Source: Pseudonocardiaceae bacterium YIM PH 21723 (lineage in GTDB: Bacteria; Actinomycetota; Actinomycetes; Mycobacteriales; Pseudonocardiaceae). From it: 64,000 nucleotides of DNA. Under the pieces are notes generated by a model, which saw only the letters and a list, made by a program, of their open reading frames with translations, was not told where the DNA came from and did no database searches. Each line of letters opens with the position of its first letter. The first letter of the stretch is position 1. A program made the translations under genes and the position numbers. The DNA lies in contig QZFT01000015.1 of NCBI GenBank assembly GCA_003600225.1, positions 1-64,000 of the forward strand. The letters run 5' to 3'. Positions 48,331 to 55,993 of this stretch are shown in pieces.

Positions 48331-48354
48331 CCTGCGACACATTCGGAGCGCATT

Positions 48355-50379
48355 GTGCGTGTATCCAGAGCAGCCTTAGTGGTCACGGCCTTATTGGCCT
48401 GCGGCTATGCCACGACCACCGTGGCGACCGTGAGCCCGGTCGCCCAAGCCGCCGACAGCGCCTACCTGGTGATCACCGAGCCGGGCAACACCCAGGCCGC
48501 CAAGGACGCGGTCGCGCAGAACGGCAAGGTCGCCTTCGCCTACGACAAGATCGGCGTGATCGTCGCCCGGTCCGGCAACGCCGACTTCGCCGAGAAGCTG
48601 AAGCCGGTCAGTGGCGTGCAGCAGGTCGGCAAGAGCCGCACGGCGAGCGTGCCCAGTGGCGCGGCGATGTGGGGCGCGACCAAGGTCGACCGGCCGATGC
48701 TGGAGCCCTCGTCGAACGTGACCGGCGGCGCGGCGGCCGAGCCCGTCGAGTGGGACATGAAGCAGATCAAGGCCGACCAGGCCTGGAGCGTCACCACCGG
48801 CTCCAAGGACGTGGTGACCGGCATCCTGGACACCGGCGTGGACGACACCCACGAGGACCTGTCCGCCAACTTCGACGCGTCGAAATCCGTCTCCTGCGTC
48901 GGCGGCGTGCCGAACACCGCCTCCGGTTCCTGGCGGCCGAAGTCGAACGAGTCCGGCAGCGACCACGGCACGCACGTCGCGGGCACCATCGCGGCGGCGC
49001 AGAACAACAAGGGCATCGTCGGCGTCGCGCCCGGCACCAAGATCGCCGCGGTGAAGGTGGCCGAGGGCGCGAACTCCTGGTTCTACGCGGAGAACGTCAT
49101 CTGCGGCTTCGTCTGGGCCGCCGAGCACAAGTTCAAGGTCACCAACAACAGCTACTACGTCGACCCGTGGCTGTACAACTGCCCGGACGACGCCGGCCAG
49201 AAGGCCATCGCCGAGGGCGTGAAGCGGGCCGCGCAGTACGCCTACAACGGTGGCGTGGTGAACGTGGCGGCCATCGGCAACCAGGGCTCCGACTTCACCG
49301 CGAAGACCCGGTCGGACTCCAGCAGCCCGAACGACGGCAGCACGACGAACCGGCCCAACCTGAGCAAGGACTGCCTGTCCATCCCGCAGGAGATCCCCGG
49401 GATGATCAACGTCTCCGGCACGACCAGCTCCGGCGGCCGGTACACCGGTTCCAACTACGGCCTGAACGTGGTCGACGTGGCCGCCCCCGGCCAGGACGTG
49501 AAGTCCACGCTGCCCGGCAACCAGTACGGCAGCAAGACCGGCACCTCGATGGCCTCCCCGCACGTCGCGGGCGTGGTCGCGCTGCTGGCCAGCACCCACC
49601 CGAACGCGAGCCCGGACGAGCTGAAGAAACTGCTGTTCACCGAGGCCCAGGACTGGCCGTGCAGCAAGGGCGGCGCCGGTTGCACCGGCACCGACGCGAA
49701 GAACTCCTACTTCGGCGAGGGCGTCGTCGACGCGTTGAAGGCGGCGCAGAGCGACGAGCCCGCTCCCGGCCAGGACTTCTCGGTGAGCACCGACCAGCCT
49801 TCGGTGAAGCTGGCCAAGCCGGGTGACTCCGGTGCGCTGACGGTGAAGACCGCGCTGGTGAAGGGCGACGCACAGCAGCTGGACCTGTCCGCGGCCGGCC
49901 TGCCCGCCGGAGTCTCGGCGAGCTTCGACCCGGCGTCGGTGAAGTCCGGGGACAGCTCGAAGCTCAGCCTGACCTCGACCAGCTCGGCGAAGGCGGGCAG
50001 CTACCGGATCACGGTGACCGCCAAGGGCACCTCGGCCAGCCGGTCCGCGGAGTTCGAACTGGTCATCGGCTCGGACACCCCCTCGGGAGCGTTGAGCCTG
50101 TCCACCTCGGTGCCGAAGCTGACGATCAAGAAGGGCAGCTTCGGCAGCAACTTCACGCTGACCGCGTCCGGGGCGGACAACATCCAGCTGAGCGCCGCGA
50201 ACGTACCCGACGGGCTGTCGTTCTTCTTCAACCCGCAGACGGTGAACTCCGGCGGCAGCTCGACGGTGGGCGTCTGGTCCTGGTTCTCCATTCAGCCGGG
50301 TAGCTACCAGGTCACGCTGAACGCCAAGTCCGGCACCCAGACCGGATCAACCGTGATCACCATCGAGGTCACCGCCTGA
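48355..50379 (+). CDS. Secreted S8 serine protease 2 with C-terminal beta-sandwich domains
   Basis: The 674-residue protein has the same N-terminal plan as protease 1: signal peptide, I9-like propeptide (AYLVITEPGNTQ) and a catalytic domain with Asp159, His204 and Ser398. After about residue 465 it adds two Ig/FN3-like domains of about 90 residues each (FSVSTDQPSVKLAKPGD …; LSLSTSVPKLTIKKGSFG …), probably for substrate or wall binding. Two rare TTA codons fall in the signal peptide (codons 8 and 13). The start is GTG after CGGAG. Confidence 0.95.
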   Translation: MRVSRAALVVTALLACGYATTTVATVSPVAQAADSAYLVITEPGNTQAAKDAVAQNGKVAFAYDKIGVIVARSGNADFAEKLKPVSGVQQVGKSRTASVPSGAAMWGATKVDRPMLEPSSNVTGGAAAEPVEWDMKQIKADQAWSVTTGSKDVVTGILDTGVDDTHEDLSANFDASKSVSCVGGVPNTASGSWRPKSNESGSDHGTHVAGTIAAAQNNKGIVGVAPGTKIAAVKVAEGANSWFYAENVICGFVWAAEHKFKVTNNSYYVDPWLYNCPDDAGQKAIAEGVKRAAQYAYNGGVVNVAAIGNQGSDFTAKTRSDSSSPNDGSTTNRPNLSKDCLSIPQEIPGMINVSGTTSSGGRYTGSNYGLNVVDVAAPGQDVKSTLPGNQYGSKTGTSMASPHVAGVVALLASTHPNASPDELKKLLFTEAQDWPCSKGGAGCTGTDAKNSYFGEGVVDALKAAQSDEPAPGQDFSVSTDQPSVKLAKPGDSGALTVKTALVKGDAQQLDLSAAGLPAGVSASFDPASVKSGDSSKLSLTSTSSAKAGSYRITVTAKGTSASRSAEFELVIGSDTPSGALSLSTSVPKLTIKKGSFGSNFTLTASGADNIQLSAANVPDGLSFFFNPQTVNSGGSSTVGVWSWFSIQPGSYQVTLNAKSGTQTGSTVITIEVTA

Positions 50380-50892
50380 CAGACCCGAAGTTGACGAGTT
50401 TCGCGGCGAGGAACGAGCCCCGAAACTCGTCAACTTCGGGACAGGGCATCGTTGCAGGTAGTCGACGGCGTCGGACAGGATCTGATGGTGGTCGAAGGCC
50501 AGTGACCCCGGATCGGCGAGGAGCTCGCCGACCGGGGTCCAGGTCGCCGCGGCGGCGTCCCCGCCGGCGACCGGCATCGGCAGGTCGGGCACCAGGGCCA
50601 CATAGGCCACCGACACGATGCGCCCCCGGGGATCGCGGTCCGGGCGGCCGTAACTGTGCAGTTGCGCGATGTGCAGCCGCGCGGAGTGCAGGCCCGTCTC
50701 CTCCTCCAGTTCCCGCGCGGCGGCCTGATCCAGACCCTCGTCGGCTTCGACCAGTCCGCCGGGCAGTGCCCAGTTCCCCGCGTACGGCGGATTGGCCCGT
50801 TGGACGACCAGCGCGGACAGTGTGCCGCTGCTGATGGTGAAAATCGCCAGGTCGACAGCGATGGCGGCCGGCGGAAGCACCCTGGTAACCAT
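50347..50892 (-). CDS. Nudix hydrolase with a C-terminus read through a hairpin repeat
   Basis: In this 181-residue protein the Nudix box is GGLVEADEGLDQAAARELEEE followed by TG, with the REXXEE glutamates present. It resembles the ADP-ribose/NUDIX group of small diphosphatases. After YLQRC the frame has no stop. It runs through the whole junction hairpin (50384–50440) and then antisense into the last 33 bases of protease 2, adding about 30 unusual residues. The ATG at 50892 is the likely start. Confidence 0.85.
   Translation of the reverse strand: MVTRVLPPAAIAVDLAIFTISSGTLSALVVQRANPPYAGNWALPGGLVEADEGLDQAAARELEEETGLHSARLHIAQLHSYGRPDRDPRGRIVSVAYVALVPDLPMPVAGGDAAAATWTPVGELLADPGSLAFDHHQILSDAVDYLQRCPVPKLTSFGARSSPRNSSTSGLSGGDLDGDHG
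50384..50440. repeat. Convergent-junction hairpin family, copy 7
   Basis: The arms CCGAAGTTGACGAGTTTCG and CGAAACTCGTCAACTTCGG are perfect. Two base pairs differ from copy 1 on both arms together, and the loop GCGGCGAGGAACGAGCCC is conserved. It lies inside the 3' end of the Nudix frame. Confidence 0.85.
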
Positions 50893-50904
50893 GCCCCGAG
50901 GCTA

Positions 50905-50976
50905 GCTTATGGTCTGATTGACCTGAAGTCCCCGTATCGCTATCGTTGCTTATGGTCGATTCGACCTGAAGCACCC
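50905..50976. promoter_or_regulatory. Pair of direct repeats with internal palindromes
   Basis: Two copies of GCTTATGGTC-(5 to 6)-GACCTGAAG lie at 50905–50933 and 50948–50976, 43 bases apart (about four helical turns). The second contains the perfect palindrome GGTCGATTCGACC. They sit between the Nudix gene and the divergent accessory operon and are probably operator sites. Confidence 0.55.
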
Positions 50977-51011
50977 GAGGGGAAGGGTGAGCGGGAGGGA
51001 CGGGGGAGCCC

Positions 51012-51122
51012 ATGAGCGCGTTACGCCGGGCAGGCCGCGAAGGCCGGGCCGGCGCCAGGCTGGCCCTGTGGACAGTGTTGATCGTGCTGGCCATCGGTGT
51101 GCTCCTGGCGCACTGCACGTGA
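51012..51122 (+). CDS. 36-residue single-pass membrane peptide
   Basis: ATG 51012 follows GGGGGAG. The peptide has an Arg-rich start (SALRRAGREGRAGAR) and a hydrophobic helix (LALWTVLIVLAIGVLLA) ending HCT. Codon 4 is a rare TTA. It is the first frame of the likely operon with DUF6461 and the PNP–NB-ARC gene (60 bases to the next start). Good translation signals support it, but its small size limits certainty. Confidence 0.5.
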   Translation: MSALRRAGREGRAGARLALWTVLIVLAIGVLLAHCT

Positions 51123-51182
51123 CAGCGCCATGACGTGTCCCTCCCGCGCCACCCCCGCCGAGCGCCAGACGACGGAGGATCC

Positions 51183-51809
51183 ATGCTGAGCGAGGAGACG
51201 ACCCTGAGCAGGCTGGCGGGAAAGTACCGCTGGGTCCGGGACATCGACCGCTGGACGGTGGCCGTGGCGAGCACCGCGGACTGGCGCCACATGCTGCTCG
51301 CCTACGGTGCCGATCCGGAGCGGACCGTCGGCCAGTTCGAGTTCGGCCAGATCGAGGCGCTCCAGGGCGACGACCCGGACAATCTGAACTACTTCGTCCA
51401 GCTCATCCACCGCGGCGACAAGGTCGTGCTCGTCGAGTGCAACGGCTGGAACGGCGCGTACACCGACATCGCCCGCCGGTGCTCGCTGCAGGGCGGCCGG
51501 TTCTTCAGCGTCTACTGGAACCTCCGCACCGCCGGCGCGATCACCCAGGCCGTCGACGGCCGGATCACCGCCCGCTTCGGCTACCTCTACCCGCTCGCGC
51601 ACCAGGAGTGGCCGGGTGAGGTCCGGCCGCACTGGGCGATCGGCAACGAGGTGCGGACCGAGCTGGCCAATTCGATGTGCTTCGCGCATCTGGAGAGCCA
51701 GACCGGGCTGACCTTCGAGGTGGGCTGGCTGACCCGCCGCTGGCCGACCTACCAGGTCCCGGCGGCCCATTGGCTCTACCGGAATACAACAGGTCTGGGC
51801 CGACCCTGA
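51183..51809 (+). CDS. DUF6461-family protein
   Basis: The 208-residue soluble protein starts at ATG 51183 with GGAGG four bases upstream. Family features are the opening YRWVRDIDRWTVAVA, VVLVECNGWNGAY in the middle, and FFSVYWNLRTAGAITQAVDG, matching actinobacterial DUF6461. Its role is unknown. Here it lies 45 bases upstream of the PNP–NB-ARC–TPR gene and probably shares its transcript, so it may be a sensor, partner or target of that protein. Confidence 0.7.
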   Translation: MLSEETTLSRLAGKYRWVRDIDRWTVAVASTADWRHMLLAYGADPERTVGQFEFGQIEALQGDDPDNLNYFVQLIHRGDKVVLVECNGWNGAYTDIARRCSLQGGRFFSVYWNLRTAGAITQAVDGRITARFGYLYPLAHQEWPGEVRPHWAIGNEVRTELANSMCFAHLESQTGLTFEVGWLTRRWPTYQVPAAHWLYRNTTGLGRP

Positions 51810-51854
51810 GCATCCTGGAGTGGCCAAGCCACTTCAACGGCAGGAGTGCACTCG

Positions 51855-54692
51855 ATGACGGGTCAGGACGGTGTCGTGGTCATCTGCGCAGCACTGGAGG
51901 TGGAGTTCACCGCCGTCCGCGCCCAGCTGAACGGTCCGATCCGCAGGCAGGAGATCCGCGGATCCTGCTACGAGGTCGGGCACTGCGCCGGCCCGCGGGA
52001 CACCTGGACCGTGGTCCTCGCGCTGACCGGTCAGGGCAACGCCGCGGCGGCCGTGCACGTCGACCGGGCGATCTCCGCGTTCAGCCCGCAGGTGGTGCTG
52101 TTCGTGGGGGTGGCCGGTGGCCGCAAGGACGTCCGGCTGGGCGATGTGGTCATCGCCGAATCGATCTACGACTACGACTCCGGCAAGGACACCGAGTCGG
52201 ACTACCTGCCCCGCACCAGGGCCGTCCGGCCCACGTTCCGGATCCTGCAGCACGCCGCGGCCATCGCCCGGGACGCCTGCTGGCACCACCGGGTCAGCCC
52301 GCCGCCCTCCACCGAACCGGCCGCGATCGTCAAGCCCCTCGCCACGGGCGGCAAGGTGATCGCCCATGACCGTTCGCACACCGCGCGGCTGGTCGACCGG
52401 TACTGCGGGGACGCGGTCGCGGTGGAGATGGAGGGCCACGGTTTCCTGCACGGGGCCACGATGACCGGCGGGGTCGAGGCCCTGGTCATCCGCGGCATCT
52501 CCGACCTGCTGAACGACAAGTCCGAGGCGTCCGACCGGTACTGGCAGCCGCAGGCCGCCTCCCACGCGGCGGCCTTCGCCGTCGAACTGCTCGCCGGGTT
52601 CACCGCGCTGCCGGAACCGCCGGTCGCGGTGACCGTCCCCCGCCAGCTGCCGCCGCTACTCCGCGATTTCACCGGAAGACAACAGCAACTGGCCGAGCTG
52701 GACCGGCTGCTCGACGAGTCGGCGGACGCGGTGATGATCTCGGCCGTCGACGGCACCGCCGGGGTGGGCAAGACCGCACTGGCCGTGCAGTGGGCACACG
52801 GCGTGCAGCAGTTCTTCCCGGGCGGCACGCTGTTCGTGAACCTGCGGGGCTACGGCCCGACCGCCCCGCTGGATCCGAGGCTGGCGCTGGCCGGTTTCCT
52901 GACCGCGCTCGGCGTTCCGGCCGCGCAGATCCCGGCGGATCAGGACGCGCTGACCGGCCTGTACCGCACCACCCTCGCCGACCGCCGGGTGCTGATCCTG
53001 CTGGACAACGCGGGCAGCGCCGAACAGGTCCGGCCGCTGTTGCCGAGCGCACCCGGCTGCCTGGTGCTGATCACCAGCCGGTCCACGCTGACCGGGCTGA
53101 CCGTGGCCGACGGCGTGGGCAGGCTGCCCCTGGGCCTGCTGTCCGACCTGGACTCCCGGCAGCTGCTGCACCGGATCATCGGCGCCGACCGGCTCGCCAC
53201 CGAGCCCGGCGCGGTCACCGACCTGATCGGTGCCTGTTCCCGGCTGCCGCTGGCCCTGCGGATCGCCGCCGCGCGCATCGCCACCCGGCGGTTCCTCACC
53301 GTCGCCGATGTCGTCCGGGAGATCCGTACCAACGAACGTGGGGTGGATGCGTTGAACACCGCCGACGACGAGCGGACAACGGTGCGTGCCGTGTTCGACT
53401 GGTCCTACACGAAACTGTCCCCGGAACCCGCCCGGACCTTCCGGCTACTCGGCCTGCACCCGGGGCCGGAGTTCGGCGTGCTCGCCGTCTCCGCGCTCAC
53501 CGGGCTCGACGAAGAGGGGGCCTACCGGCACCTGGAGATCCTGGCCGACCTGAACCTGCTGGAGATCATCGGCCACCGCCGGTACCGCTTCCACGACCTG
53601 CTGCACGACTACGCACGCACGCGGTGCGCCGCGGAGTGCCGGCCACCGGAGATCACGTCCGCCCGCACGGCGGTGCTGACCTGGTACGCGCACACCGCCT
53701 GGCTGGCGGACGGCCTGGCGTTCCCCAGCTATCCGTGCCTGCCGTGGGAACCCGCGATTCCGCCGAGCCCGCTCCCGGAGCTGACCGACAGGTCGACGGC
53801 CTTCGGCTGGTTCGGCCTGGAGCGACCCAACCTGGTACAGGCACATCAGGAGGCCTGGCAACACGGTCTGTCCTACCTGGTGACGATCCTGGCGGCAGGC
53901 TGCCGGTTCCTGTTCCTGCGCGAGCGGACGCAGCGCACGGTCCTGGCGGACCTGTCGTTCCGCGGCGTCCAGGCCGCCCGCCGCACCGGCGCGGCGCACT
54001 CGGAGGCGTTGCTGCTGGCCTTCCTCGCGGAGGCGCTGGCCTCGGTGGATCGGGTCGAGGAGGCGCGGATCCACTTCACCCGGCTCCGCGAACTGGCCAC
54101 CCGGATCGAGGATCCGCTGACGTTGTCCCTCGCACTGCTCGGCCTGGGCAGCCTGAGCCGCGGCGAGATGGACTACCGGCGAGCCCGCGAGCTCTACGAG
54201 GCGGCCGCGCCGGTCGCCGAGCGGACGGGGGATCTGCGTCAGCAGGCTGTGGTCTTCTCCTGCCTGAGCACCATCCACACCCACCTCGGCGAGTACCGGA
54301 CGGCGCTGGGGTACGCCCAGCGGCACCTGGACCTGCGACAACGCTGCGGCGATCCGCTGGGTGAAGCACACGCCTGGTACATCTCCGCCATGGCCACGCA
54401 GGGCCTCGGTGAACACGAGAACGCGCTGCGGCTCGCCGAGCAGTCCATCGCCCTGCACCGGACCCTGGACGGTTCCGAACCGGAACTGGCCCTGGCGCTG
54501 GACTGCGCGGCGACCTCGCTGCAACAGCTCGGCCATGCCGCGCGGGCGGCGGAACACCTGCGGGAGGCGGCCGAGTTGTTCGAGCGACTCGGTGATCCGG
54601 CCGCCACCACCGCGCGCCTGCGGGTCAAGCACCTGGAGGCCGGGCCTCAGGCGGCGCGGTCGCCGCAGGCCGGGCAACCGGGCCACGGCTGA
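51855..54692 (+). CDS. PNP–NB-ARC–TPR STAND protein (predicted nucleosidase effector)
   Basis: The 945-residue protein starts at ATG 51855 after AGGAG. Residues 1–250 are a nucleoside phosphorylase/nucleosidase fold with intact VEMEG (190–194) and RGISD (213–217). Residues about 265–620 are an NB-ARC ATPase: P-loop GTAGVGKTA (300–308), RVLILLDN, LITSR, the Arg-finger region and the MHD-like FHDLLHDYAR. The rest is TPR repeats. PNP domains in immune proteins can cleave ATP or related nucleotides. A STAND switch fused to one suggests abortive defence, triggered through the TPRs. The 3' end overlaps the convergent ThiF gene by 46 bases. Confidence 0.88.
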   Translation: MTGQDGVVVICAALEVEFTAVRAQLNGPIRRQEIRGSCYEVGHCAGPRDTWTVVLALTGQGNAAAAVHVDRAISAFSPQVVLFVGVAGGRKDVRLGDVVIAESIYDYDSGKDTESDYLPRTRAVRPTFRILQHAAAIARDACWHHRVSPPPSTEPAAIVKPLATGGKVIAHDRSHTARLVDRYCGDAVAVEMEGHGFLHGATMTGGVEALVIRGISDLLNDKSEASDRYWQPQAASHAAAFAVELLAGFTALPEPPVAVTVPRQLPPLLRDFTGRQQQLAELDRLLDESADAVMISAVDGTAGVGKTALAVQWAHGVQQFFPGGTLFVNLRGYGPTAPLDPRLALAGFLTALGVPAAQIPADQDALTGLYRTTLADRRVLILLDNAGSAEQVRPLLPSAPGCLVLITSRSTLTGLTVADGVGRLPLGLLSDLDSRQLLHRIIGADRLATEPGAVTDLIGACSRLPLALRIAAARIATRRFLTVADVVREIRTNERGVDALNTADDERTTVRAVFDWSYTKLSPEPARTFRLLGLHPGPEFGVLAVSALTGLDEEGAYRHLEILADLNLLEIIGHRRYRFHDLLHDYARTRCAAECRPPEITSARTAVLTWYAHTAWLADGLAFPSYPCLPWEPAIPPSPLPELTDRSTAFGWFGLERPNLVQAHQEAWQHGLSYLVTILAAGCRFLFLRERTQRTVLADLSFRGVQAARRTGAAHSEALLLAFLAEALASVDRVEEARIHFTRLRELATRIEDPLTLSLALLGLGSLSRGEMDYRRARELYEAAAPVAERTGDLRQQAVVFSCLSTIHTHLGEYRTALGYAQRHLDLRQRCGDPLGEAHAWYISAMATQGLGEHENALRLAEQSIALHRTLDGSEPELALALDCAATSLQQLGHAARAAEHLREAAELFERLGDPAATTARLRVKHLEAGPQAARSPQAGQPGHG

Positions 54693-55753
54693 GCCGGACC
54701 TGCCTCCTCGCTGTCCAGCAAGGTGAGCAGGTTGTAGCTGTACTGCCGGTTGGTCGGCAGCGCGGGGACCCCGGTGAGCAGGCTCAACACCGCGTGCGCC
54801 ACCAGGTGCCCGGCCATCCCGGCGGAGACGGCGTTCGCCGGATGCGTGTCCGGCACGCCGTCACCGGTCCCCCAGAAGGTGCGGGGCGCCATCGCCGCGA
54901 GCCGATCGTTCTCCGCGCTGTTCGCGCAGTCGTAACACGCCCCCTGACCTGGCCGGTAGAGCCCGACATTGATCCGGGGGCCGTGATAGCTGCCGTGCGC
55001 CCACCCGATTCCCGCCGCGAGGCAGGCCCGGTTGGCCCAGGACCGGATCTCCTCCGGCTTGTCGGCGGCCATCAGCAGGACGTCGTGTCCGGCGATCACC
55101 CGATCCAGGGTGTCCGGACCGGTGATGGTCAGCCGCTCACCGGTGACCACCACGTCGGAGTTGTGGGACCGCAGCCGGCGCACCGCCACGTCGGCCTTGG
55201 CCCGGCCGAGGTCGTCCTCGGTGTACAGCACCTGCCGGTTCAGGTTGGACAGTTCGACCACGTCCGGTTCGACGCAGTGGACCCGGCCCACCCCGGACAT
55301 CACCAGGTCCAGGGCGGCCGTGCTGCCGACGCCGCCCAGCCCGACGACGACGACGCTTGCCTGTCGCAGGCCGGACTGCACCTCCCAACTGGAGCTGCGC
55401 GGCAAGCGGTCCATCCATCGGGTCAACGCGTTTCCCCGGCTGTACCGCTGGATGTCCAGCGGGCTCAGGTTCGCCGGGATCGGCGCCGCCGCGTCCTCCA
55501 GGTAGCCGGCCCCGATCAGCTGGTCCAGGTCCTCGCGCACCTCCTGCTCCCCCACCGCGGGGAAGGCGTGGGCCAGGTCGGTGATCACCTGACCCACCGT
55601 GCGGGAGCCATCCAGCAGCATCAGCAAGGCCCACACCCGTCCGTCCGGGTCGGCGATGTCCATCGCCGACCCCGGCACCGATCCGCCGATCCGGATGCGA
55701 TCCGTGCCGTGCCGGACCGGACGGTGCTCCACCTTGATCACTGGTCGTCGCAT
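54647..55753 (-). CDS. ThiF/E1-like enzyme with N-terminal RiPP-recognition-like domain
   Basis: In this 368-residue protein residues about 1–90 resemble a PqqD/RRE winged helix (VWALLMLLDGSRTVGQVITD … LIGAGYLED), which holds leader peptides. The E1 domain follows, with GLGGVGS (138–144), ELSNLNRQVLY, the catalytic-region Asp231 (LLMAADKP) and a zinc site from CYDC (273, 276) and CPAC (360, 363). Such enzymes adenylate a peptide C-terminus, as MccB and ThiF do. ATG 55753 follows GAGGAGG. A 21–23 codon peptide gene ends 13 bases upstream, a likely substrate. Confidence 0.85.
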   Translation of the reverse strand: MRRPVIKVEHRPVRHGTDRIRIGGSVPGSAMDIADPDGRVWALLMLLDGSRTVGQVITDLAHAFPAVGEQEVREDLDQLIGAGYLEDAAAPIPANLSPLDIQRYSRGNALTRWMDRLPRSSSWEVQSGLRQASVVVVGLGGVGSTAALDLVMSGVGRVHCVEPDVVELSNLNRQVLYTEDDLGRAKADVAVRRLRSHNSDVVVTGERLTITGPDTLDRVIAGHDVLLMAADKPEEIRSWANRACLAAGIGWAHGSYHGPRINVGLYRPGQGACYDCANSAENDRLAAMAPRTFWGTGDGVPDTHPANAVSAGMAGHLVAHAVLSLLTGVPALPTNRQYSYNLLTLLDSEEAGPAQPWPGCPACGDRAA

Positions 55754-55766
55754 GGCTCCTCCTCAC

Positions 55767-55838
55767 CTAACCCAACGCGCCCTGACAGAAGCTGTAGATC
55801 TTCTCGTTCTTGATCTCGATGAACTCGATCATCGCCAT
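55767..55838 (-). CDS. Short peptide gene, candidate substrate of the ThiF-like enzyme
   Basis: This is a 23-codon frame, from ATG 55838 (or 21 codons from ATG 55832). AAAGGGGGG precedes it, spaced best for the second ATG. The peptide has an acidic/hydrophobic N-terminal half (IEFIEIKNEKI) and ends YSFCQGALG, with a single Cys and a C-terminal Gly. A free C-terminal Gly is what E1 enzymes adenylate. The size, tight spacing to the RRE–ThiF gene and strong ribosome site make it a probable precursor. No relative is known to me; the product is unknown. Confidence 0.65.
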   Translation of the reverse strand: MAMIEFIEIKNEKIYSFCQGALG

Positions 55839-55993
55839 TCCCCCCTTTCCATCCCCCTCGGCCGCTGCGGGAAGCAACCACCCTCTGCGTGGAATCCCAT
55901 GTCACCCGTTCCCCTCGTCCCTGGTGCCTGACAAGAACGAGCTTCTCGGGGGAACCAGGGCGGAAACCGAGGACAGAACCCGGTACACCGGAA

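Noticed and set aside
55836-55910. Second short frame just upstream of the peptide gene, its stop overlapping ATG 55832
   Set aside because: It is Arg/Gly-rich with a weak ribosome site and partly consists of the peptide gene's own purine-rich ribosome site; a leader role is possible but not supported.
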